Assembly: GCA_017694995.1 (NCBI GenBank)
Contig: JADIMB010000091.1
Coordinates: 1 to 34,686, forward strand
Source: Candidatus Cryptobacteroides faecavium
GTDB lineage: Bacteria > Bacteroidota > Bacteroidia > Bacteroidales > UBA932
DNA: 34,686 bases
Direction of reading: 5' to 3'
Shown here: positions 18,640 through 26,797 of the stretch, piece by piece
Numbering within the stretch: position 1 is the stretch's first letter
Layout: the number at the start of each line of letters is the position of its first letter
Program-made: the position numbers and the translations under genes
The notes under the pieces: model-generated
The model's input: the letters and a program-made list of their open reading frames with translations, nothing else
Databases searched by the model: none
What the model was told of the DNA's origin: nothing

Positions 18640-21449
18640 TGAGAAATACCATTGTCATATTCGTATCGGCCCTGGCATGGGCCGCATTGTCCCTCTCCCC
18701 TGCCTCCGCACAGGAGAAGGCAGAGATAGAAGGATATGTGCTTGAAGCCGGAAGCGGGACCCCCGTGGACTATGCATGGGTATTCCTGCCTGCTTCCGGA
18801 CAGTACGCCATGACGGACGAGAAGGGCTTTTTCTCCATGCAGGAAGTGGATCCGGGGAAAGTCGGCATACAGATACAGTACGTGGGATTGAATACGGTCG
18901 ACACACTTGTCACTGTGCTTCCGGGGAAAGTCAACGAGTTCATGTTCCGGATGCAGCCCTCCGACTTCCGTATGGAAGAGGTGGTGGTGACGGCGACGAG
19001 GAACAAGGCCGGGGAGTCCACCGCATCTACCATCAACCGCCAGGCGATCGACCATATGCAGGCGTCCTCCCTTACGGACGTGATGCAGCTGCTTCCGGGA
19101 TCTGCCATGTCGAATTCCGACCTGGGCAGTCCCAATGTTCTGAGCATAAGGAGTATAGACGGTTCTGCGGCCAACAGCCTCGGGACAGCCCTCATTATAG
19201 ACGGCGACCAGCAGTCCAACAACGCCAACCTGCAGGTGATGTCCCCGACCTCGAACGGTTCTACCTCGAACCCGCTCTATTTCCAGAATACCGCCAACAG
19301 CGCGGGCGGTGTCGATACCAGGACCGTCTCCCTTGACAACGTGGAGTCTGTCGAGGTTATACGCGGAATCCCTTCAGCCGAATATGGGGACCTGACCGCC
19401 GGAGCCGTAATCGTGAAGTCCAAGACAGGGCAGACCCCGCTGAACATCAAGTTCAGCGCACGTCCGGAGCAGTACCAGGGGTCGGTTGCCAAAGGTATAC
19501 GCCTCGGGGAAAAGGGAGGTACGCTGAACCTCAGCGGGGATTACCTCTACACCATCAAGCGCCCGATAGAGTCATACTGGAACTACCGCCGCTTCACAGC
19601 CTCCGGCATCTGGTCGAAGATGTGGGGCGACAGGCTGAGCACGAAGACCACCCTGAACATGTTCTACGGTATGGACCGGCGCACCGGCAACCCGGACAAC
19701 AATGCCCGCGAACTCGTCGAGGAGGGACGGGACCTCGGGTTCAAACTGAACACGACCGGCACGGTGTCCGTGAACGCAGGATGGCTCAAGACCATAGAAT
19801 ACGGCCTGTACGGGAGCTATACCGACAGGCACTCCTACAAGTCCGAGATAATAAGCGGAGCCAGCGGGCTCTACTCCACGTCCACCGTTGACGGGTCCGT
19901 GACCTCCAGCCATCAGGGCGTGCATATATTCGATAACGGAGGGAACGAGATAACCAACCTCCTTCCGGGGACAGAGGACGCCTATGTCGCCTTCCTTCCG
20001 GACTCCTACAGGTCCGAATACAACATTTTCGGCAAGGAGATCTACGGCAATGCAAAGGTCAAGGCCGTCCTCTACAAGACATGGGGAGAGAAGACCTCCA
20101 ACAGGATAATCGCCGGTGCGGAATACAGGATAGAGGGGAACCGCGGCGCAGGGAAAGTCTATGACAATGACTCCCCTCCGTCCCCGGGCAGCGGCTTCAG
20201 CTCGGACAGGATCCGCCATTACTACGACATCCCGTTCATCAACAGGGTGAGCGCCTATGTGGAGGATACCTACAGCCAGAAGATAGGGCGGCGGGACCTG
20301 ATAGTTTCAGCTGGCCTCCGGTTCGACCATATAAACGGGAAGCAGGCCCTTGCACCGCGTATCAATGCGTCTTTCGAGGTCCTTCCGGATGTACTTTCCG
20401 TCCGCGGCGGGTACGGTATCACGGCCAAGGCCCCGACCCTGCTCTACCTCTATCCGGAGAACGGGTATTTCGACATGCCCCTTTTCGCCAGTACATCGTC
20501 TTCAGATCCGGCCGAGAACCTGGTGATAACCAAGACCAATGTCTATTCCGCCGAGAATCCGGACCTCGAGATAGAAAAGAACATGAAATCCGAAGCCGGG
20601 ATAGACCTCACCATTGCCGGGAGGTATACCATGGCGCTCACAGGCTATTACGAAAGATGCGGCAACGGCTATTCCCTCGCCAGGGACATAGACTGTTTCC
20701 ATTTGGTGGAATACCCTGTGTACAAAGTGCTTGAGGAGAACCCTGGCAGCCTTCCCACACTCACCCTTGACAGGACTTACAAGGTATGGCAGAGCATATA
20801 CAAGCCGTCCAACACTGCCGTGAACAGCAAATACGGTGTGGAGATGGAGATGGACCTGGGCCGTTTCGATGCCATCAGGACGTCGTTCTACCTGAGCGGG
20901 GCGTGGATGAGGGAGAGCAGCACAAGCAGCGGCTATTCGTTCAGTACGCTCACTCCTACGGGCGGGATAGAGGGACATGTCGGGATATATGCCCCTGGCA
21001 GGATAACGGATTACCGGGAGAGGATGGTCGCGACCCTGAGGATGACGCACAATATCCCGAAGATAGGCTTTGCCGTCACCCTTACGACGCAGTTCACACC
21101 GATAGACAGGTTCTGGTCAAGGTACGGCAGCGACATGTTTGTCAAATACCTGTCCATGGATGACGGCAAAGTCTATGATTTCGACCCGTCCATGGCTGAT
21201 GACCCGGAGTTCAGCTACCTGTTCGAGAACATTGCCTCCAACCGGGAGACCGTTGAAAGCCGCGTGCCGACCCTTTATTTCAACCTGACCCTCACAAAAG
21301 AGATAGGGAAGCTGATGAGGTTCTCTTTCTTTGCGAACAACGCACTGTACAGCAGGCCGATATATCAGTCGACCAAGAATCCGACCACCCTGATCGAGCT
21401 CGGTAACGACATATTCTTCGGGTTCGACCTGTCGGTGTCAATAAAATAA
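18639..21449 (+). CDS. TonB-dependent receptor
   Basis: Outer-membrane receptor of 936 residues. A signal peptide (to about residue 24, PASAQ) is followed by a carboxypeptidase-regulatory-like domain (about 28-105), a TonB-box-like EEVVVTA (113-119), a plug domain (DVMQLLPGSAMSNSDLG, NVESVEVIRGIPSAEYGDLTAGAVIVKSK) and a 22-strand-type barrel ending in an aromatic residue-rich FFGFDLSVSIK. It is not of the SusC subtype: no SusD partner follows, and it is paired with DUF4876- and DUF6850-like genes. The ATG at 18639 is chosen because the signal peptide begins there, although it leaves almost no space after the conserved upstream element. The substrate is unknown; a metal complex or a peptide released by the upstream peptidase are both possible. 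Confidence 0.92.
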   Translation: MRNTIVIFVSALAWAALSLSPASAQEKAEIEGYVLEAGSGTPVDYAWVFLPASGQYAMTDEKGFFSMQEVDPGKVGIQIQYVGLNTVDTLVTVLPGKVNEFMFRMQPSDFRMEEVVVTATRNKAGESTASTINRQAIDHMQASSLTDVMQLLPGSAMSNSDLGSPNVLSIRSIDGSAANSLGTALIIDGDQQSNNANLQVMSPTSNGSTSNPLYFQNTANSAGGVDTRTVSLDNVESVEVIRGIPSAEYGDLTAGAVIVKSKTGQTPLNIKFSARPEQYQGSVAKGIRLGEKGGTLNLSGDYLYTIKRPIESYWNYRRFTASGIWSKMWGDRLSTKTTLNMFYGMDRRTGNPDNNARELVEEGRDLGFKLNTTGTVSVNAGWLKTIEYGLYGSYTDRHSYKSEIISGASGLYSTSTVDGSVTSSHQGVHIFDNGGNEITNLLPGTEDAYVAFLPDSYRSEYNIFGKEIYGNAKVKAVLYKTWGEKTSNRIIAGAEYRIEGNRGAGKVYDNDSPPSPGSGFSSDRIRHYYDIPFINRVSAYVEDTYSQKIGRRDLIVSAGLRFDHINGKQALAPRINASFEVLPDVLSVRGGYGITAKAPTLLYLYPENGYFDMPLFASTSSSDPAENLVITKTNVYSAENPDLEIEKNMKSEAGIDLTIAGRYTMALTGYYERCGNGYSLARDIDCFHLVEYPVYKVLEENPGSLPTLTLDRTYKVWQSIYKPSNTAVNSKYGVEMEMDLGRFDAIRTSFYLSGAWMRESSTSSGYSFSTLTPTGGIEGHVGIYAPGRITDYRERMVATLRMTHNIPKIGFAVTLTTQFTPIDRFWSRYGSDMFVKYLSMDDGKVYDFDPSMADDPEFSYLFENIASNRETVESRVPTLYFNLTLTKEIGKLMRFSFFANNALYSRPIYQSTKNPTTLIELGNDIFFGFDLSVSIK

Positions 21450-21518
21450 TTCCGGTATGGACTGTTCGTCATCCCGGACGCAGGATCCCCCACCCTGTTT
21501 TCGACCGGACGGGCTTTC

Positions 21519-21606
21519 CTGTCATTTCGACCGAACGGAGTGAGCGGAGAAATCTGCCGGAGAAGTGAGAATAAACAGATCCCTCGACTTCGCTCGGGAT
21601 GACAGG
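21519..21606. repeat. REP/MITE-like imperfect inverted repeat
   Basis: The left part starts CTGTCATTTCGACCGAACGG and continues to GGAGAAATCTG. The right part, read in reverse complement, starts TGTCATCCCGAGCGAAGTCG. The two ends are imperfectly complementary, giving a long hairpin. Its left arm recurs at 24586-24626. Elements of this style are widespread between genes in Bacteroidetes. The 296-bp gap between the receptor and the next gene is mostly filled by this and the tandem repeat after it. Confidence 0.75.
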
Positions 21607-21670
21607 AGTACGCTCGGGACGACAGGAGTACGTTCGGGATAACAGAAAGACGTTCAGGATGACAGAAGGA
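21591..21670. repeat. Four degenerate 20-bp tandem repeats
   Basis: Four adjoining 20-bp units start at 21591, 21611, 21631 and 21651. The first is CGCTCGGGATGACAGGAGTA, the others differ from it at a few positions, and divergence grows along the array. They seem to have arisen by repeated copying of the right end of the inverted repeat. There are no spacers, so this is not a CRISPR array. Confidence 0.85.
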
Positions 21671-21745
21671 AAATATAAAAAACAAATTGGTTTGATTGAA
21701 TAAAGATATTGATTATCTGAACAATACAATAAAAAAGGAAGTTTT

Positions 21746-22984
21746 ATGAAAAGATTGATGATGATTGTTTCTGCCGCGGCATCGGTGATGCTCCTGCAGA
21801 CATCCTGCGAGCAAGGGACGGACAACGGAAGCACCGTATCCGTAAATATAGAGGTCGTAGCCGCTGAAGGGGTCGAGGTCCCGACGGGCACGGTATTCGA
21901 CGTGACGGTGACCAATTATGACACGAGGACAGAGCAGACGGCCAGTACGGACGAATCCGGCAAGGTGTCTGTCAGCGGCCTTGTGATGGGGCGCTATACA
22001 GTGACGGCCACCGCCTCCGTCTCCGTCGAGGGAGTGACAAGCCTCTATACAGGTACACAGTCGAATGTGAATGTGCTTGAGGACGGGATGACCATAACCG
22101 TTCCGGTCAGCGTGACGGAAAGCTCCCAGCTCGTGATAAAGGAGATGTATTACGGGTTCAGCAAGAATGCCGCAGGAAGCAACTATATCCATGACCAGTT
22201 CATCGAAATCTACAACAACAGCGACGAGACCGTCTACGCGGACGGGCTCTGTATCGGCAATCTGATGCCTGAGCTTGCTACCGGGAAGGCGAACTACAAC
22301 TGGGGCGTGGACACCCAGGAGTACTGCCTCCTTTCAAGGGTGCTGAAGGTCCCTGGAAATGTCGGGGACAACAACTATCCGGTGGCCCCGGGCGAGTCCA
22401 TCCTCCTGTGCAAATGGGCAAAGAACCACCAGGCGGAGGACGGGAACCCGCTCTCTCCTGTGGACCTCTCCGGCGGGGAATTCGAGTACTACTACCCGGA
22501 AGGCCCGCAGCAGGACGAGTCTGCCGTCAACCTTGAACTTGCATACAGCCGTACCGAGAGCGCCTATACCCAGTGGACCACCAGTCTCAACGGCTGGGCG
22601 TATGCCATTTTCTTCCCTGAGGACGGGGACTTCGACGAGGCCAACCAGCTGAGGGAACTGAACGATGGCGTGATGTATTCATACCCTGTAAAGGCGGACA
22701 GGATACTTGATGCTGTGGAATGTGTACGTGACGAGACCCAGGTGGCCAACAAGAGGGTGCCTGACGTCCTTGATTCAGGCGCAATATGGCTTACCGACGA
22801 GAACGGGGAGGCGGCAACGGGCCTTGGCCGCTCTATAGTCCGTAAAGTCTCATCCACCCTTGAGGACGGCAGGGTCATACTCCAGGACACCAACAATTCA
22901 TCCAGCGACTTCGAATGCATGACGGCACAGGCCCGCAGGTACGGTGCCGGAATCCCGTCATGGAACACCTGGGCATCACGTTAA
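21746..22984 (+). CDS. DUF4876-like lipoprotein
   Basis: Predicted lipoprotein of 412 residues with lipid Cys21 (LLQTSC). Residues 30-120 form an Ig-like/carboxypeptidase-regulatory-like domain (VFDVTVTNYDTRTEQTASTDESGKVSVSGL). The remainder has LVIKEMYYGFSKNAAGSNYIHDQFIEIYNNSDE, which looks like a lamin-tail-type beta domain, and ends GAGIPSWNTWASR. The order receptor, DUF4876-like, DUF6850-like is one I recognise from other Bacteroidetes; the family names are from memory and were not searched. Its stop codon overlaps the next start by one base (TAATG). The role is unknown, probably an accessory surface protein of the receptor. Confidence 0.75.
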   Translation: MKRLMMIVSAAASVMLLQTSCEQGTDNGSTVSVNIEVVAAEGVEVPTGTVFDVTVTNYDTRTEQTASTDESGKVSVSGLVMGRYTVTATASVSVEGVTSLYTGTQSNVNVLEDGMTITVPVSVTESSQLVIKEMYYGFSKNAAGSNYIHDQFIEIYNNSDETVYADGLCIGNLMPELATGKANYNWGVDTQEYCLLSRVLKVPGNVGDNNYPVAPGESILLCKWAKNHQAEDGNPLSPVDLSGGEFEYYYPEGPQQDESAVNLELAYSRTESAYTQWTTSLNGWAYAIFFPEDGDFDEANQLRELNDGVMYSYPVKADRILDAVECVRDETQVANKRVPDVLDSGAIWLTDENGEAATGLGRSIVRKVSSTLEDGRVILQDTNNSSSDFECMTAQARRYGAGIPSWNTWASR

Positions 22985-24537
22985 TGGGAAAAAGGTTTTT
23001 CATAGCTTTTCTCCTTGTCCTGCCTTTCTGCTTGTCAGAAGGGCAGGACAAGGCCGCATCCATCCTGGATCCCGCGGCGCATGAGATGAACTTCGAGAGG
23101 CATCTGTGGTTCTCTACGGACAATGCGGCAGGTATGGCCCTCTCCCCGCTTGACAACTACAGCGTTGTCTCCGCAGGGTACAGGCATACGGAAGGGGATT
23201 TTCGTTCGCTGCAGCGGGGGAAATCGGAGAATCTCCTGACATTCAACACCAACGGTGCCGTCAGCCTCGGCAGGACTTTCCTTTGGGGTGACTTCACTTT
23301 CAGACGGGACGGATGGCAGGATGCACAGTACAACACCAACTGCTTCTTCCTCGACCCCGACATGCCATACTATGTCGCCGATGACAGGGCCGGGGACTGG
23401 ACCAGGCAGTCGTATGACATGTCCGTTAAGGCTGCCTTCCCGATGCTGTGGGACAGGGTGGTGTTCGGTGCGGGGGCAAGCTATCTGGCCTACAAGGGGG
23501 CGAAGCAGATAGACCCGCGCGGTGTCCCTATCGGGTATGCCCTGGAAGTTTCCCCGTCCGTGGCCGTCATCATAGGGGAGGGGCATGCCATAGGGGCGGT
23601 ATTCACATACCGGAACATGTTCGAGCGCAGCACATTCAGCAATGTCCAGGGCTCCAATTCCTCCCCTGTTTTCCTGATGAAGGGGCTGGGGTTCTATTCT
23701 TCCGGCTCTGTATCAGGCACGGGAGGTATCTCCCCCTATTTCTATCCCGGGAACAGCTTCGGAGGATCACTGCAGTATGCCTTCTCCTCCGGGGATGTGC
23801 AGGTCCTGGCCGACCTTGGCTTCTACAGCTACAGGAGGGACGCATTCCAGAACCCCCAGACCAGGTACAGGATGGGGACTGCCGGCAAGACGGGCTGCAG
23901 TGCGGACTTCATGGTGATGTGGGGGAGCGGTGTGCGCCACAAGCTTTCTCTTGAGGCCCTGTACACTGTCACCAAAGGGACTGAATATCTCCAGGAGAGG
24001 GACCAGGATGTCAATACCGATCCGTATAAGGTTCTCGCCGAGCTTGACATGAGCAGGTACAGGACCCGCAGGGCCTCCGTTACATACGGTATCTTTACAG
24101 GTGGCCGGGACAATACATATTCGTGGTATGCCGGGGTGCAGGCCGGGTATGAAGGCCGCAGCGAGACCTATTTCACTCCCGAGTCGGTCCTGGAATATAA
24201 CAATGCCGGGGCGGCCCTGTTCGCCAAAAAGAACTTCAGGGCCGGCAAGACCTGCCGCATCCTCGTGGCGGCCGATGCCGGATACCGCCTGAATCTCGGC
24301 GGAGAATATGACTACAACGGTCCCGACCCGGACCACCGGGTCATAACCGTGTTCTATGCCAATGAATTCGCGGTCAGCTCCGCCGACTTCTTCAAGGCCG
24401 GCCTTGACGCTGTTTTCTCGGTACCTGTGCGCAGTGTCGCCGGGATAAACATCGGCGCCTCCTTCGACGGCATGTTCCCGACCGCCGGTGGCGGCAGCCG
24501 CTGGGCCGTGTCAGGGATCCTGTCGGTATTGTTCTGA
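22984..24537 (+). CDS. DUF6850-like outer-membrane beta-barrel protein
   Basis: Predicted secreted or outer-membrane protein of 517 residues. I start it at ATG 22984 (MGKRFFIAFLLVLPFCLSEGQ), which gives a clean signal peptide and a one-base overlap with the previous stop codon; a longer frame from 22915 lies inside the previous gene. The body is rich in alternating beta strands with many Gly and aromatic residues (GDFTFRRDGWQDAQYNTNCF, GGISPYFYPGNSFGGSLQYAF) and ends SGILSVLF with a terminal Phe, typical of barrel proteins. It is probably translationally coupled to the DUF4876-like gene. Function unknown. The DUF assignment rests on context and overall look. Confidence 0.72.
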   Translation: MGKRFFIAFLLVLPFCLSEGQDKAASILDPAAHEMNFERHLWFSTDNAAGMALSPLDNYSVVSAGYRHTEGDFRSLQRGKSENLLTFNTNGAVSLGRTFLWGDFTFRRDGWQDAQYNTNCFFLDPDMPYYVADDRAGDWTRQSYDMSVKAAFPMLWDRVVFGAGASYLAYKGAKQIDPRGVPIGYALEVSPSVAVIIGEGHAIGAVFTYRNMFERSTFSNVQGSNSSPVFLMKGLGFYSSGSVSGTGGISPYFYPGNSFGGSLQYAFSSGDVQVLADLGFYSYRRDAFQNPQTRYRMGTAGKTGCSADFMVMWGSGVRHKLSLEALYTVTKGTEYLQERDQDVNTDPYKVLAELDMSRYRTRRASVTYGIFTGGRDNTYSWYAGVQAGYEGRSETYFTPESVLEYNNAGAALFAKKNFRAGKTCRILVAADAGYRLNLGGEYDYNGPDPDHRVITVFYANEFAVSSADFFKAGLDAVFSVPVRSVAGINIGASFDGMFPTAGGGSRWAVSGILSVLF

Positions 24538-24585
24538 ACAGGCTTTTCGCGCCATTTCGGTTTACCGGGACCATCGAACCCTTTT

Positions 24586-24626
24586 CTGTCGTTTCGACCG
24601 GCCGCAGGGAGTGGAGAAATCTGCCT
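24586..24626. repeat. Partial copy of the REP-like element
   Basis: CTGTCGTTTCGACCGGCCGC followed by GGGAGTGGAGAAATCTGCCTG corresponds to the left arm of the element at 21519-21560. The matching right arm is absent. Confidence 0.7.
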
Positions 24627-24634
24627 GAAATAAT

Positions 24635-24662
24635 AATCCGGCCCGAAAACTCGGGCCGGATT
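24635..24662. terminator. Bidirectional terminator between convergent genes
   Basis: A perfect 12-bp stem (AATCCGGCCCGA with TCGGGCCGGATT) surrounds a four-base AAAC loop, with T-rich flanks on both strands. It lies between the convergent DUF6850-like and GH2 genes. Confidence 0.85.
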
Positions 24663-24698
24663 GTCTTTACCGGTACTGTCCTGTTCAGGTGACTGTAC

Positions 24699-26531
24699 CT
24701 ATTTCTCCAGCGATTTGCAGATCTTCTCGTTGATGGCCTTCACGCGGTCTTCCTCCATCTTGATGACCTTGCGGTCGTACGTCATGAAGCCGTTGACCTC
24801 GACTTCCACGTCCGTGGTCTGCGTGTATACTGCAGCGGAGAATCCGCGGTCGATGAGCTTCAGGAGCTTCTCTGCGTATTTTATGTATTCGTCGGTGACC
24901 TCCTTAGGGGAACTGAACTGGATGTATCCCCAGTTGCGGTCTGGCTCCCAGATGTGGTCTTTCACCACCATGCCGATTCCGCCGTATTCTCCCAGGACAG
25001 TAGCCCTCTGGGCATCATACAGGTACATGTCAGGAGCAGGATAGTTGTGCAGGTCGAGGATGTCCCCGCAGGTGTAGTGGTTTCCGCCGCTGGCAGGGTT
25101 TACAGGCCTGGTCGGGTCGTACTGCTTGGTCCACTCTGCGATTTCAGGGGTCTTGAACTGTCCCCAGGCCTCGTTGAACGGCACCCATACCCCTACACAA
25201 GGGTAGCTGTACAGGCAGTCCATTATCTCTTTCCATTCTTTGCGGTAGCATGCCTCGGACTCTGCCGAACGTTTCATCTCGGTGCCGTCGAAATACTTGC
25301 GGTTCTGCCACTGCGGGTTCCTGTCGCCGCTCGGCATGTCCTGCCATACGATGATGCCGAGCTTGTCGCACCATGTGTACCAGCGTGCCGGCTCCACCTT
25401 GATGTGCTTGCGGATCATGTTGAACCCGAAGTCCTTGGTCTTCTTGATGTCATATACGAGGGCCTCATCGCTCGGAGCGGTATAGAGGCCGTCAGGCCAC
25501 CATCCCTGGTCGAGAGGACCGAACTGGAAAACAGGCTTGTTGTTGAGCATCAGCCTTACAATCCCGTCCTTGTCACGGCCAGTGGAATATTTCCTCATGG
25601 CTGCGTAGGAAGCCACATTGTCGACAGCCTTGCCTCCCTGGTAGAGGGTCACCTTGAGGTCGTAGAGGAACGGCGAGTCAGGGCTCCAGAGCTTCATGTC
25701 GGCCGGCATGGAGATTTGTACGGGCTCCCCGTTGATGCTCTTGCCTGAGGATATGAGAGTCTGTCCGTCATATACGTTCACCTCCACCATGTCTGCGGCT
25801 GATCCCGCTGCAACTGATGGCTCTACTGTCAGGGTCCTCCTGTCGATGTCAGGGGTTATCTTCAGGCTCTCGAAATGGGTTGCGGCCACCGGCTCGAGCC
25901 ATACGGTCTGCCAGATTCCGCTTACCGGTGTGTACCAGATCCCGCCAGGCTTGCTCACCTGCTTGCCTCTCGGCTGGTAGCTCTTGTCGGTAGGGTCCCA
26001 TACCTTTACCGTGAGGGTGTTCTCACCCTTCTTCACCAGGGCCTGTGTAATATCGAAGGAGAACGGAGTGAAGCCGCCTGTGTGGCTCCCGACCTTGATA
26101 CCGTTCACCCAAACGTCGGTCTTCCAGTCCACGGCGCCGAAGTTCAGAAGCACGTTCTGCCCTTTCCAGTCGGCCGGTACAGTGAATGTCCTTGTATATA
26201 CGAGCTCCTTGTTCTCGCCCAGCCTCTGGCCCACTCCTGAAAGGGCGGACTCGATGGCGAAAGGCACCAGGATGTCCCCGTCGGCCTCCCCGGAAGGGAG
26301 CGCCTCCCCTTTATTTATAATGGAGTATTCCCAGAGCCCGTTGAGGTTCATCCATGAAGTCCTTTCCATGATTGGACGGGGATATTCCGGAAGGACATTG
26401 GACGGAACGAGGCTTTCGCCCCACGGGGAAATGATCCGGTCTCCTGCAGGGGACCAGTCTGCATCGGCTGCGTAGGCCTCCGATGCAATCACTGATGCGC
26501 ATGCGCACAGTGACAGAAGAATTTTGTTCAT
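24699..26531 (-). CDS. Glycoside hydrolase family 2 enzyme
   Basis: Secreted retaining exo-glycosidase of 610 residues. The signal peptide ends at about residue 21 (EAYAADA). An N-terminal jelly-roll sugar-binding domain (YTRTFTVPADWKG, VDWKTDVWVNG, GGFTPFSFDIT) is followed by an Ig-like domain (about 215-315) and a TIM barrel. The catalytic acid/base is Glu454 in VPFNEAWG and the nucleophile Glu515 in LGEYGG. Conserved GFNMIRKHIKVEP is also present. The protein is shorter than LacZ because the C-terminal domains are missing, as in many Bacteroidetes GH2 enzymes. The sugar specificity (galactosidase, mannosidase or other) cannot be told from the sequence. It has its own promoter, divergent from nagB. 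Confidence 0.92.
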   Translation of the reverse strand: MNKILLSLCACASVIASEAYAADADWSPAGDRIISPWGESLVPSNVLPEYPRPIMERTSWMNLNGLWEYSIINKGEALPSGEADGDILVPFAIESALSGVGQRLGENKELVYTRTFTVPADWKGQNVLLNFGAVDWKTDVWVNGIKVGSHTGGFTPFSFDITQALVKKGENTLTVKVWDPTDKSYQPRGKQVSKPGGIWYTPVSGIWQTVWLEPVAATHFESLKITPDIDRRTLTVEPSVAAGSAADMVEVNVYDGQTLISSGKSINGEPVQISMPADMKLWSPDSPFLYDLKVTLYQGGKAVDNVASYAAMRKYSTGRDKDGIVRLMLNNKPVFQFGPLDQGWWPDGLYTAPSDEALVYDIKKTKDFGFNMIRKHIKVEPARWYTWCDKLGIIVWQDMPSGDRNPQWQNRKYFDGTEMKRSAESEACYRKEWKEIMDCLYSYPCVGVWVPFNEAWGQFKTPEIAEWTKQYDPTRPVNPASGGNHYTCGDILDLHNYPAPDMYLYDAQRATVLGEYGGIGMVVKDHIWEPDRNWGYIQFSSPKEVTDEYIKYAEKLLKLIDRGFSAAVYTQTTDVEVEVNGFMTYDRKVIKMEEDRVKAINEKICKSLEK

Positions 26532-26567
26532 CAGTAGTGCTATTATTAATTTTATAAAAATGGGGCC

Positions 26568-26600
26568 TAAAGATAGGGATAAAATTCCAATTGGTCCAAA
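26568..26600 (-). promoter_or_regulatory. Promoter of the GH2 gene
   Basis: On the minus strand TTTG (26600-26597) and TATCTTTA (26575-26568) are separated by 21 bp. The -7 box lies 36 bp before the GH2 start. The same boxes and spacing occur upstream of nagB on the other strand. Confidence 0.55.
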
Positions 26601-26715
26601 TCCGGCGCCGGAAAAAGAAAAAATATAATGGAGGGTTAGCTCATATTGTTGTATTTTCTAAATAATTCCCGGAAACTGTTTTGAATTTTATACCAGAGAG
26701 ACAATTACAAGAAAT

Positions 26716-26756
26716 TTTGGAAAAAATCAAAACAGTTTTTTATCTTTATATGTTTG
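26716..26756 (+). promoter_or_regulatory. Promoter of nagB
   Basis: TTTG (26716-26719) is followed after 21 bp by TATCTTTA (26741-26748). A second -7 candidate, TATGTTTG (26749-26756), is a full TAnnTTTG match but is too far from that -33 box. Either leaves a leader of about 35-50 bp. Confidence 0.5.
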
Positions 26757-26797
26757 GCATATGCCTTTTCAGGAGGTATATCATAAATTTATGTACA

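Noticed and set aside
19572..20219. Long minus-strand frame (215 residues) inside the receptor gene, and others like it at 20502-21050 and 15345-16061
   Set aside because: Antisense frames in GC-rich genes. The plus-strand proteins have clear domains and these have none.
21591..21670. CRISPR-like array
   Set aside because: The 20-bp units adjoin without spacers and diverge step by step, and no cas genes are nearby.
22974..22990. Possible fifth copy of the conserved element (CACGTTAATGGG) at the DUF6850-like start
   Set aside because: Only the right-hand CGTTAATG part is present, with no CGTC half. It lies within coding sequence and is explained by the TAATG stop/start overlap.
26681..26797. 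Longer N-terminus for NagB
   Set aside because: It crosses the predicted promoter, and NagB proteins begin at the MRL(I) reached at 26798.
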